In this document: one piece after another, positions 24,182-35,493 of the stretch
Position numbering within the stretch: position 1 is the stretch's first letter
How the letters are laid out: every line of letters begins with the position of its first letter
Source of the DNA: Amphirosellinia nigrospora
Taxonomy: Eukaryota > Ascomycota > Sordariomycetes > Xylariales > Xylariaceae
Direction: 5' to 3'
NCBI GenBank assembly: GCA_004123355.1
Contig: SCHM01000003.1
Span: forward strand, 3,119,058 to 3,183,057
DNA: 64,000 nucleotides
Notes under the pieces: model-generated
Database searches by the model: none
The model's input: only the letters and a program-made list of their open reading frames with translations
What the model was told of the DNA's origin: nothing
Program-made: the position numbers and the translations under genes

Positions 24182-26858
24182 AAGGCTAGGGTACAGAATT
24201 AAATGATGATGTTACTTTTTCGGGACATATTTTATAAGTCTATTCTTCTACCGATACCCTAGGGAGGAGTTTACAAGGTGCATGATGCGATGGTTGGTAA
24301 CAGCAAAGAAATAACAGCAACAACGGAGCCTGGCAGTGCAGTCTGCGTCTGTACGCAAATTTACGTCTTCCTTGGTGGCATACGGCGCACGGATTGAACG
24401 CCCGTGCTGCCATGGTTTATATAGAGGCTTGGAGCATTTGAAAGGACGAGACGATTGATGGATAAATTGAAGGCATTTAGCGAATGTGTTATGCAATTCT
24501 TTCTCTCTGCTCACAGCATCTCGCTTGGATGATAAACAGCTATAGCCACACGTCTTAGGAGGTTTGCATGTATGGAAACGAGCATTTTGGATATAGCCTC
24601 GGTTTGGGATAATGGCTCACGATCTTTTTTTTGGCGGTGCTTTAGTTGATCAGCGAAGCTCTCTCGTGGCTTTGATTATGAGGGACGCAAACAACCAAGG
24701 AATCGGGTTGAAAACGTGGATTGGAACAGTGGATGTGCTAGAACGTGCCAAGGAAGACTAATTCGCAAGGTCCTTGGGGAATTCAGTTTGGTTTAGCCTG
24801 GTGTTTGCCATTATAAGCGTCTATCAATTGGAACTCTCTTTATTACCATATCATTATTTGTCTGGTGCTATATTGTATACACTTAACAGCCTGTGAGTTT
24901 TTGAGTGTCCCCTAGAGTCAAGCGCATACTAAGAAACTATATAACACATACATACGGCATCCCCATCCACAAAGAGTCCGTCGAGATAAGAATAATAAAT
25001 TATTTAGAGTTGTATACTATCGGTTTAATGATTACCACGTAGTGTACGAGTAGGTAGGCCGCCTCCGTGTTTCATGTTCATTTCGCTTTTGCACGGCCAG
25101 CACATTCTCGGGACGTCTTGGACGTTTCAGTCGAGCTTGGTCTTTCGACAATGAGCCAGTCCGGCTTTACACCAATTCTACATAGTACTTGAGAGCCTTG
25201 GGGAATCGATGATAAGGTTCCGGGGAAACGGGAAGGATTACTGCGAATTAGCGACCTGGACCTGTCCCAAGGTGCTGGCACGATACAACATGTCCCTCTC
25301 AAACCCCTACCTTAATTAATACTTCCGGGAGTATTGTTGTGGTAGTAGATAGAGAGCGAAGCCTGACCTTGACCTCTAGCAATAGCAGTGGGATGACCTT
25401 TGGGAGATCAGGGGAGAGATCGGGTTGGCGAACAAGTGGGCTATTATATGATTCGTCAACACTACTTATATGAGAATAAGTCGAGAGCGATGGCAGCCTT
25501 TGCCGATGCGAGCACCTGGCGAACGACAAATGGTACCCAGCCGAAACATTTCGGCAGCTTAACCAGATCACCCCCATCTTGGGGGCGTTCTCGGCTAGGC
25601 CCGTAGACAGGCCGTAGATAGGTACCTTACCTACTTACCTAAGTACCTAGTATCTAATATCCAGCGGGTAATGAGTCCATGTATTTGCACACTCCCTGGC
25701 ATTGATTGTTTCAGAAGCAAGGGCTCCACTGATGTTCGTCGCGCATGCGGTACGCTACCACTATGGCGGCTGGGTCGATGCTGGGGCATCCTTTAAAGAG
25801 CCGCTCAGAGCCAATCATCTTACAGGGGTCTGTTACTGGCGGGTTCGTGTTAGACAAATGCACTTATGACGGGCCTTGATAGGGTCATCAAACTCGAGAT
25901 TTACGACATCTAGCCCATCCCAACTATCCTTACCCAACACCACACTCTGACCACACGGCAGAGGCACACGGGCTACACTGATAGTTATGCCAGCGGAGAG
26001 AGAGCCGAGGTAGGGGGGCACAGCCCCCGTCTGGCGTGTAGATTGTTCAACTTTGCTTCTCCTCCAACCGATTCTTTAGATGCTTCCATCTGGCTGGGAC
26101 ACGCTCTCATTCTCGCCTTCCACTGGATTGCCTGGCGCATGGTTCTTTTCTTCTCTTCTTCCAGCCGTGTGTATTTGTATGTGTATGTGTATGTTAGGTG
26201 CCTCTTGGCCCGGCTTTTGGCGTACATAGACACTCGTTTCATATTATGCGCTGACGCTAGCCTACCGACTACTGCATCGTCAACCTCCTCGTCCACTCTA
26301 GCGCCCAACCCGTGGTTGACAAACCCCATGCAGACCTTTGGTCATAACAGCCATACCGGAACTTGTGTTTATTGTTCTTGTCTTTGATTCTTGTCTCTTG
26401 TAATTCATTGTTTCTTTCACACAGCGACTTGCCAGCTTTCGTTCTTTCCAGGTTGATCCTCGGCCCGTTTCTTTTCTTTTTTGAGTCCACGATTAGATAC
26501 GTCTTTCTTAAGGCCCGAATTCTTATCAGTGCCTTCGGCTCTTTGTTTATTGTCGTTGTCTTCATCCCGGTGATCCTTCTTCTATTTATCTAAAACGATT
26601 AATCCCGTCGATATCCCGCTGGACGAACCGAAATCTAATTCTATACGAATTGCGTACGACGCTATATTATATTCATTTCTTTTCAAAGAGCTTCAGAGGC
26701 CAGCGGCCATTCCAATTGGAATAGACGACAAACTCAACCACTTGACTCCTAGTCACCACTTGCGGCTATTCTTAATAGACGAATCCTCAGACTTCAGACG
26801 CAAACAACGACTGTTTTTGCGTGCGAGAAACGGGGAACGAGGTTGGGTCAGCAAGAAA
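24182..26858. other. Intergenic region, 2.7 kb
   Basis: No gene seen. A TACCTA-motif cluster lies at 25,613-25,655 and a GTAT/TGTA-rich tract at about 26,165-26,196. From about 26,040 to 26,590 the plus strand is strongly pyrimidine-rich, as is common just upstream of transcription starts in filamentous fungi; this is probably the promoter and leader of the FLC-like gene. Protein-like frames on both strands here are composition artefacts. Confidence 0.55.
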
Positions 26859-29429
26859 ATGGTCATAGCAGGCTCATGGTCGGTGCGGAAGGCTGCGATA
26901 TGGGCAATAGCACTGGTAGCTACTGGAGTACTTGGTGACGATGTCCTGGTTACAAGTGGGTTTAACAACTGCAACAACAATAGCGAAATTACGGTCGACA
27001 ATGTCGACATCAAATACAATAACGCAGATAAGACGGTGACGTTTAACCTCGCCGGCACGAGCGCCAAAGAACAGAACGTTTCGGCGACGTTAACGATCAC
27101 AGCATTCGGCCAAGATCTTTATTCGAAAGAGTTTAATCCTTGTTTCCCGGCCACGTTTGTCCAGCAATTGTGCCCAGGTATGTATCCCTATAAATCTTGA
27201 ACGATTATTAGATTAGATCTTTACTAATGCTTTCATAGTTCCGCCGGGTCACTTCGGTGCGAATGGGACACAAGTGATCCCCCCGATGTTGCTTCCCAAA
27301 TCCCTGCAATCGCTTTCCAGATTCCTAACATTGCAGCCCAAGCCAAGCTCGAACTCACCTCTCTGGACGACAACTCTACAATCGGTTGCGTCCAATCTCA
27401 GGTGACAAATGGCAAAACTGTTGACATACCGGCTGTCTCTTATATTGCGGCCGGAGTAGCCGCTGGAGCCCTGATACTAGGGGTGCTTCAGCTATCAGTG
27501 CTGCGGTGTCTGGAGCTGCGGCTGGAGCAGGTTCAAGTGTTGGAGGAGTTGGGACAATAAGCCCAACCTTTGGCGAAGTTTTTGGTGTTTTTCACGGGTT
27601 CGCCTTGAACGGCATGATGTCGGCACAGTTACCGCAGGTTTATCGGAGCTTCTCGAAGAATTTCGCCTTCTCAACTGGTCTCATTCCCTGGAGAGAGATG
27701 CAAATCGGATCGACAACTTTCGCGCGAAGACTGGCGGCAATCTCACGAGGGATAGCGTAGAGGCGCTTCAGAAGACGACGCTTGTCTTCCCCGACGGCTC
27801 AACGTCAAGCGCCAACGGTTCATTATTCAGACGCACATTTGAGGATCTAACATTTCTATCAATTCGAGACATAAGTACCCAAATCAACTCAACCACTGCG
27901 GGTGGTGACGGCGTTGGTGGGGCGGAATCAACAATTCGTACTGCCGTCTCCGGAATTCAAGGGTTCGTTAATACTCTTGCGGTCCCCGAGTCGAATACGT
28001 TCATGACCGTCCTCGAGATTGTTGCCATAGTTATTGGCGCCATCATCGTTGGTATCCTTTTAGTGAAAGTTATATTGGAGGCATGGGCCCTTTTCGGGCG
28101 ATTTCCAGCGTCTCTAACCGATTTTCGCAAGCACTACTGGGGTTCTATCGCACGGGCGGTCACGTCTTTGATCCTTCTTCTCTACGGTGTTTGGTTCTTT
28201 ACTGCGTTTTCCAATTCACCCACGGTGACTCATGGGCGGCAAAAGTTCTTGCTGGTGTTACGCTTGCGCTATTCACTGGTGTCCTCGCCTTCTTCTCATG
28301 GAAGATATGGAGCACAGCACGAAAGCTCAAGGACTCGGAAGGAGACACCGCCAGCCTATATGAGGACAAGCTCTACTGGCGGAAATATTCTCTCTTTTAT
28401 GAATCATACAAAAAGGGTTACTGGTGGGTGTTTATGCCAGTTATCATCTACCTATTTGCCAAGGGTACCGTTATAGCTGTAACAGACGGGCACGGGATGG
28501 TTCAAAGTATCGCGACGCTAGTCGTCGAGGGACTCTTCCTCATATTGCTCCTGTGGAGTCGACCGTACGAACGCAAGTCGGGAAATATTATCAACATCGC
28601 GATCCAGGTAGTTCGGGTTGCCTCCGCAGTATTAATTCTGGTGTTTGTACAAGAATTCGGGATCGCACAAACAACGCAAACGATTGCAGGAGTTGTTCTG
28701 ATCGGGGTACAATCCGCCCTTGCTGCCACGCTTGCGATTCTAATTCTATGGAATACTCTCATCTCCCTTTGCAAGAAAAACCCTCATCAAAAGAGGAGAA
28801 AGGAAATGGGTAAGTTATCCCAAAAACCTGGAGATGGCAACATTCCGCTTCCCTAAATTCATAGTGAAAGCCACAAGCTGACATAGCGTCACTTTATAGA
28901 GAACATGCAACGAGACACTTTAACACCTCTAGACGCTCACAACTCCCTCCTGAAGGTGGATTGGGATAAGTCCGACGAAAGAAATACTTTCTCGTTTGCT
29001 AAATTAGCCACTGTCGGGGATAGTAAGGAGTCGAGTGGCGATATGTCCAACATTGACTCTGCGGCCGAGCGATACTCGAGCACTTCTCCTGAACGTGAGG
29101 GCTCCGGTTACTTGCAAGCACCAGGCCAAAGCAGGCCCCTCACCCCTGCTACCCCGTTCGGTGCCAACCAAAGCCGCGAAAATCTCATTGCCAATGCGGC
29201 TTCCATAGATCGAGAGCCAACAATACCTAACGTAGGCGATTTCGGAACCAGCCGGCCGTACCAGGGGAGGTACGGCCCAGGGGTTTATTCTTATCGGGTC
29301 CTGGCGGAATTTGAGCGTATAGGTTTCATGATAGTTTTGTTTTTTAGAGAAGCGTTAATAGTAAGATACCACCAATTTTTGGAAATTACACTACACTGTC
29401 TTGTGATTCATCGTGATGTGCCTTCATAG
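26859..29429 (+). CDS. FLC/TRP-like channel with ML-like domain
   Basis: Multi-pass membrane protein of the fungal flavin-carrier / TRP-like family (Flc proteins, S. pombe Pkd2), linked in yeast to ER flavin transport, calcium and wall integrity. Seen: signal peptide from the ATG at 26,859 (AAIWAIALVATGVLG); ML-like lumenal domain (TSGFNNCNNNSEITVDNVDI to FNPC); an intron at about 27,179-27,238; Gly/Ala-rich first helix; IVAIVIGAIIVGILLVKVIL; VLAGVTLALFTGVLAFFSW; PVIIYLFAKGTVIAV; RPYERKSGNIINIAIQVV; VLIGVQSALAATLAILILWN; an intron at about 28,808-28,900; then a Ser-rich cytoplasmic tail. The frame breaks at about 27,297, 27,483, 27,692, 28,205 and 29,278; one added base in a C, G or T run repairs each. 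With the last repair the protein would stop at 29,314 after GPGGI, not at 29,429. An upstream in-frame ATG exists, but the signal peptide favours 26,859. Confidence 0.85.
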
Positions 29430-29746
29430 GGTGATGTTCTCCAAGAAATACATATATTTATTATGGACATTTAACTGAATTACATAATCGGGTATTACCC
29501 CACATGGGTACGTACCTCCACCATTGAAGGTACTGACGCGTGAGACCAGCTGCCTGCCCTGCCCTGCCTTAGGAGAGCTCCAAGCCCGCATCATCTTCAA
29601 CATCGTATCGCTACCTACCAATTTTCTACAACAAGAGAAGCTCACGAGTTGGACCGCCGCCGCAATTTGGGTGATCATCAGCACAATTATTATCACACAA
29701 CTCTCGGCCTTCGAGTTTCTCCCACCCTCTTTCGATCCCGTTCGAG
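29430..29746. other. Short intergenic gap
   Basis: Separates the FLC-like gene from the proteasome gene on the same strand. It holds a CTGCCCTGCCCTGCC run near 29,551 and presumably the PRE2 promoter. Nothing else is seen. Confidence 0.5.
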
Positions 29747-30764
29747 ATGGATAGTCTCGTAGCTCGATATAGCCGTCCGCGGCCTTTCAGAATGAAACAC
29801 TCGCAGAGGACCAATACGACGATTTCCAAAATGACGCCACTGCTAGCTTGTCCCTCAAGTTTGCCATGCCCCCAGTAGCACAGGTGAGTTCACCCAGCTA
29901 CTTGGTGTTGGTCGGATCCGTGTGCATCCAGGCGTTGCGTCGACCATCCCCGTCGTATGGTATTAGCTATGTGCTCTTAGCTATGTGCCATACAGCCCCG
30001 GTCGATTCGTAGAGCTTTAATTATTAACCTTTCTCCCAAACTAGCCCTCTGCGTGGCTCCGTGCTGCCACAGACGACCGGTCGAACCCCAACTGTCCCAT
30101 CAAGATCGCCCACGGCACGACGACATTAGCATTCCGCTTCCAGGGCGGCATCATCGTAGCGACCGACTCGCGCGCCACGGCAGGAAACTGGATCGCCTCG
30201 CAAACGGTGAAGAAGGTGATCGAGATCAACAGCTGTCTGCTGGGCACCATGGCTGGAGGTGCCGCCGACTGCCAGTACTGGTTGGCGTGGCTGGGGATGC
30301 AATGCCGGCTCCACGAGCTGCGGCACAAGCGACGTATCAGCGTCGCCGCGGCGTCCAAGATCCTCGCCAACCTCGTCTACCAGTACAAGGGAATGGGTCT
30401 GTCGATGGGCACCATGTGTGCGGGCGTGACGCCCGAGGAGGGGCCCGCTCTCTACTACATCGACTCGGACGGCACACGTCTCGCCGGCAACCTGTTCTGC
30501 GTTGGTTCCGGTCAGACGTTCGCTTACGGTGTCCTCGACGCCGAGTATAAATATGAGCTCTCTGACGAGGATGCCCTCGAGCTCGGCCGCCGCTCTATCC
30601 TCGCCGCCACCCACCGTGATGCGTACTCGGGTGGTTATATCAACTTGTATCATGTCAAGGAAGAGGGCTGGGTTAAGCATGGCTTCAACGACACGAACCC
30701 CATCTTCTGGAAGACGAAGCTCGAGAAGGGCGAGTTCACCAACGTCACTAGTTCCCTAGACTAG
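29747..30764 (+). CDS. PRE2: 20S proteasome subunit beta-5
   Basis: Chymotrypsin-like catalytic subunit of the 20S proteasome. Exon 1 29,747-29,883, intron 29,884-30,044, exon 2 30,045-30,764. The propeptide ([23 protein letters not shown]) is followed by [20 protein letters not shown], in which autocleavage before the first Thr of TTTLAF exposes the nucleophile. Other marks: [65 protein letters not shown]. Total about 285 residues, the family's usual length. Exon 1 changes frame near 29,790: a further G gives [18 protein letters not shown]. It ends about 415 bases from the convergent QRI7 gene. A single-copy essential gene in well-studied fungi, it is a good witness that the frame jump is not biological decay. 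Confidence 0.93.
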
Positions 30765-31179
30765 AGTCTCGACCCTCAATAAAGTTGCCCTTAATATTCG
30801 GCTAGGTTAGATAATCCGTCTATTCAAGGTTCAAATCCACCGGCCCTTTAAGGACCCAGATATTATGGATGGGAAGTAGACGGAGGCTCTAGACGGTACG
30901 GAAACGAAAGATGATGAGACATGACAGACCGTGCAGTAGGCATATACTCATGAGCTTAGGACGGTTCGCTATGGACGTGTATAATCACCGAAGCATCAAT
31001 GGGTTAGAGTTTTCTTCACCAGTCCGAAGAACCAATGACGTTTATTTTCGTAGTCGATGCTCCTCGTCCCGCAACTCAGCTTCATCGTAATGGTTCCATC
31101 CAGTCCTAGGTGATATCTAAAGTCCCTTACCAAGTACAGAGTGTTGTACATGCATCATCTGTTTACATATATTTCTACA
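30765..31179. other. Convergent 3' gap
   Basis: Lies between the ends of PRE2 (plus) and QRI7 (minus). It should contain both polyadenylation regions. A box-B-like GGTTCAAATCC near 30,828 has no matching tRNA arms. Confidence 0.5.
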
Positions 31180-32802
31180 TCAATGTTTAGGGTTCTTTTG
31201 CTCGGCCACGGGTACCCTATACCAACCCTGGGCGCCGAGGATGCCACCGCCTTCAGCATTAGGGTCGAGCGGCCACTTGCGTAGGCCCCGGACGTTAAGG
31301 TCGCTCCGCCACCCGTTTTCGTACATCTCCATCCCAGTCCATGCAATCATCGCTGCGTTATCAGTGCATAGGGACACCGGCGGCGCCACTACCTCTAAGT
31401 CCGCGTAGCCGCGGATATCAAGCATCTGACGCACAACGTGTCGTAGGAACTTGTTACTCGCGACACCCCCGGAGAGGACGACGGTCTTGATCTTGCTTTC
31501 GCCTTCGGTCTCCATGTCATATCTACTGCCTTGCAAGGCGAAGACGAGACGACTTGTCAAGTGTTCAAAGACTAGTTTCATTGTAGCCTGCGCCAACAAC
31601 CTACGCATATCAACATCCATGCCCGGACGCTCGAGTATTAACTTCTGAACTTGTCCGTTTAACCCTGCGAAGTCGTACTCAGACGCTGCGATTTGCCCTT
31701 GTCGGCCAGCGGTGGTCTCAAAGTCCAGTCGTGTCCCGAATCAAATGGTTTGATCTCGTCCGCGCGACGAGCCGGAGGTGTGTAGTTGTAATTGTAGCTA
31801 CTGGATTCATTGGACCCCGGGAACGCGAATTCCTCAAAAATGGGGCCATACATGCCGGAATCTGAGCCGTCGGCCGAGAGAGCCTCTGATGGTAGGACCG
31901 TACGCGCGCACTTATCCAGCATATCACCTATAGCGATATTCGGCGCATTTGCGAGGATGGGATGGTCATTGAGGGAATTGGAGCGTACTGGGTTACTCGG
32001 TCTCAGCTGTTGCCATCGATCACAGAAGCTTATTTGATCAATTCCAACTGGAAAGGAAGATTCTTTATATATAAGGAGCAAACAATCCCAGGGCTTCCTT
32101 ACCTAGTATCGTGTGCCCGCCGGAGACAAGGAGGGATAGAAATGGAAACTGCGGGCCCCGGGGCCCTCTATTCCTAGCTTCTTCGCTCACTGGATCTCCG
32201 GTATGATCTGTTTCTTTATTTTGAAGAGCACCGACGAGATGCGGCGTCAGGGCATGCGCTTGCATGTGATTGACTGCAACCAAAGGCACATCCCATGCGA
32301 TCGCCAACCCTTTAGCGACATTCAATCCTGTGGCGAGATTGGACATCATGCCCGGGCCCCTCGTGACCGACACAAAATCGGGCTTCAATCGCAGGCGTCC
32401 GTCAACCGAGAGGCTTTTGCCATTGCCACCTTCTTCGACACCGGCCGCTTCAGGCAGCGCCCGCAGAGCTTTCTGGACCAGCGGTGCTAAATGCTCGGCA
32501 TGCGAGATGACTGCAGCGATCGGGTGAACGCCGCGGAAGGCACGATTATCCGATGTGATCTTCTCATTGAAATGGAGGTGCGCGACGCCGGCGCTATTTT
32601 TCTGCAGGATGGCCACACAGGTATCGTCACAAGAAGTCTCGATTGCTAGCGTCACGAGTTGTCGTCGGGTTTGTTGCGAGGCAAACCGGGGGCGGGGGTG
32701 TCGAGGACAGCACTCGCAGTTGTCGAGCTGTAGAAGAAAGCTGTGGCGGAAACAGGCTACCTCCGGGAGGCATTGCCGCGAGAAATTCCAGAGTTTGCTC
32801 AT
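31180..32802 (-). CDS. QRI7: Mitochondrial tRNA t6A threonylcarbamoyltransferase
   Basis: KAE1/TsaD-family enzyme that puts threonylcarbamoyl on A37 of ANN-decoding tRNAs; the Qri7/OSGEPL1 type works alone in mitochondria. Exon 1 32,802-32,103, intron 32,102-31,988 (GTAAGG...CCCAG), exon 2 31,987-31,180. Seen: an Arg-rich N-terminus suited to mitochondrial import; LVTLAIETSCDDTCVAIL; the metal-binding NHMQAHALTPHL; LLVSGGHTIL; NIAIGDMLDKCAR; LSGGVASNKFLR; PPVSLCTDNAAMIAWTGMEM. The frame shifts once near 31,690 within GGGCAAATCG (minus sense); a fourth A gives KGKIAASEYDFAGLNGQVQK. A Ser/Tyr-rich insertion (SSSYNYNYTPPARRADEIK) lies between the two lobes. It is divergent from alpha-tubulin. 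The mitochondrial assignment rests on the leader and the two-lobed Qri7-like layout. Confidence 0.9.
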
Positions 32803-33835
32803 GCGAGTGGGCGTTTACTGTAGAGCATCATGGAGGTGTATACACTGACGCTTTTGGTGGTGAGATCGACCGAGATAGCAGTCGTTGGACCCTAGACGGT
32901 TCCCTTTTCGGGACCCATCACATTGCTAGCGCGCCCAACTAGGCTAGCAGACTTGTCGAAGATACTCCTGTACACCATGGGAGTGGTGTTTCTCTAAGAC
33001 AGATTCAAGACTAGGGTACTCTGAGTCTTCAATATCTTGATAGCTTCAGCTCACTCGTAGACTTACAGATGCCACAACTAGTCAAAATCATAATAGCAAC
33101 CGAGGTTCTTTGAGTAACCCATGAACGAGGTATATGGTTGGAGAGTCATGTAAACCTTTGAAAGCAATGGAAGTGGAGCATTACACTACTGGCTGGCTAG
33201 CCCGGCTCTTGGCTAGACCAAAGCGGCAAGACCCCTGCTACACCAGCATGTCGGCCGGTAAAGCGGTGTGTTGAATGTGGGGGTAGGATTGGGGAGCCCT
33301 GGCAGCTCTTTAGGGTAGGTTGAAGTACCTTGCAGCAAAGTTGCAATACTGTACCTACACCATAGTTGGTACGAAGTACAGTATTAGGAAGTCCAAGCGC
33401 GGCTTCATCCCTCTGCACTACTCCACCCTCCACCGCGTCGACTAGCCGGCCCCTGTCCCCAGCCAATCATGATGGTACACCAGGCCAACCCCCTGAACCA
33501 CAGCTCCCCCCGCCCCTTCTATAGCACACCTAACCTACTGTATCTCCCCTCACATCTTCGCATTAGTGGCCGCCAGTTGTCTAGTGTATACACCTCCAAT
33601 CGTCCACCTCCACACAAGAAGAACAACCCAGCCCACCACACACCTCCTTTTGTTCAGTCCCCAACACTGTACCTACCTAGGTAGCCGGTCTAGTCTGAGC
33701 GCTGTGCGCATTTCTCCGACAACCTACGACAACCTACGTCTCTCTCCTCTGATCCCAACTTCCTCTACATTTCTTCTCCCGTTTTCTTATACCCAACAGT
33801 GACCTCACCCGCCATTGCGGCACAGAACAATCACG
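32803..33835. other. Divergent promoter region, QRI7 / alpha-tubulin
   Basis: About 1 kb between two divergent starts. The right 370 bases are C/T-rich with few G, typical of strong fungal promoters, and contain TACCTACCTAGGTAG near 33,671. No gene seen. Confidence 0.6.
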
Positions 33836-35493
33836 ATGAAGGGCGAGGTGAGTCGTTACGCCAAATCTCGTTGCGTACTCTATGATACTAGAGCTACCAA
33901 GCCTACAATTGGCTCTTCTAGCCCGAGTTAGGACTGACACTCGCTCTTACCATAGATTCTACATCTTCACCTGGGCCAGGCTGGCACCAGCTCGGTAACA
34001 GCGCTTGGGAGCTGTAAGAGTTATACCACCTTGCCCTACGACCTTCAACGCAAGGCTAACCAACATCCTCCCCCCAGGTACCTCCTCGAGCATGGTCTCG
34101 GACCTGATGGCCGCCCTGACCCCAACATGAAGGATATCCTCGATGGCGGCTCCTACGAAACCTTCTTCACTGAGACCAGCGGCGGCAAATACGTCCCCGT
34201 TCCCTCTTCATTGATTTGGACCCCTCACCATCGACGAGATTCGAACTGGTAGTTACCGTCAGCTGTTCCATCCCGAGCTTCTGATCAGTGGCAAGGAAGA
34301 TGCCGCGAATAACTACGCCCGTGGTCACTACACCATTGGCAAGGAGATGGTCGACAGCACCTTGGATCGAATTCGTCGCGTTGTTGGTAAGAAGGACACT
34401 CCTGTGTGACAATTGGTTGGTTTTTGCCCCTGTATACTAACATTCTACAAAGACAACTGCAGCTGCCTCCAGGGTTTCTTAATCTTCCACTCCTTCGGTG
34501 GTGGTACCGGCTCCGGTTTCGGTGCTCTCCTGCTCGAACGTCTATCTACAGAGTACGGCAAGAAGTGCAAGCTTGAGTTTGCCGTGTACCCCGCTCCCCG
34601 AGTCTCAACTGCTGTTGTAGAACCCTACAACGCTGTTCTGTCCACCCACAGCACTATCGAGAACTCGGACTGCACGTTCCTAGTTGACAACGAGGCCGTT
34701 TATGACATCTGCCGCCGCAACTTGGATATCCCCCGTCCCAGCTTTGAGCATCTGAACCGTTTGATTGCTCAGGTTGTCAGCTCTATCACGTCGTCTCTAC
34801 GCTTTGACGGCGCCCTCAACGTTGATCTCAACGAGTTTCAGACCAACCTGGTACCCTACCCGCGTATCCACTACCCGCTGATCAGCTATGCCCCTGTTGT
34901 CTCAGCTGCCAAGAGTGCACACGAGAGCTTCAAGGTCCATGACCTCACTTTCCAATGTGAGTTTGTTTTTCAGGGTAATACTTGGTCTTATCTTTCTAAC
35001 CTGGTCGATAGGTTTCGAGCCTAACAACCAGATGGTGGTTTGCGATCCCCGAAACGGAAAGTACATGGCTGTTGCTCTTCTATACCGTGGTGATGTCGTT
35101 CCTCGTGACTGCAACGCCGCTATTGCCGCCCTTAAAGCCAAGTCCTCCTTTAACCTCGTCGAGTGGTGCCCGACTGGTTTCAAACTGGGCATCAACTACC
35201 AGAAGCCCATGGCTGTCCCAACAACCTCCCCCTCCGACGGTGGCCTTGCCTCAGTCGATCGCTCTGTCTCCATGTTGTCCAACACGACGGCTATTGCTGA
35301 AGCGTGGTCCCGTTTGGACTATAAGTTCGACCTTATGTACAGCAAGCGAGCTTTCGTCCACTGGTATGTCGGTGAAGGTATGGAGGAAGGCGAGTTCTCT
35401 GAGGCTCGTGAGGATCTTGCTGCCCTCGAGAAGGACTACGAGGAGGTCGCAGCCGATAGCTTCGAGCCGGACGAGACCGAGGCTGAGTACTAG
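33836..35493 (+). CDS. Alpha-tubulin
   Basis: Alpha subunit of the microtubule heterodimer. Five exons: 33,836-33,847 (only MKGE), 33,956-34,013, 34,078-34,386, 34,453-34,956, 35,012-35,493; all GT-AG and in phase. Seen: [29 protein letters not shown]; the tubulin G-box [53 protein letters not shown]; the catalytic-loop region of helix 8 ([18 protein letters not shown]); [11 protein letters not shown]; and a C-terminus ending in [14 protein letters not shown] insert after KPMAV suggests the divergent second alpha isoform of filamentous fungi. Three frame jumps at about 33,991, 34,199 and 34,230 are each repaired by one more C (CAGTQLGN-, VPRSLFID- and PSPIDEIR-type restorations). They all fall in C runs of a gene otherwise under tight constraint. 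Confidence 0.93.

Noticed and set aside
26040-26593. Hydrophobic plus-strand frames of 76-114 codons
   Set aside because: They are produced by a pyrimidine-rich tract typical of fungal promoters, and the opposite strand is equally open.
30800-30850. Possible tRNA B-box GGTTCAAATCC
   Set aside because: The flanking bases do not form a T stem and no acceptor, D or anticodon arm can be built upstream.
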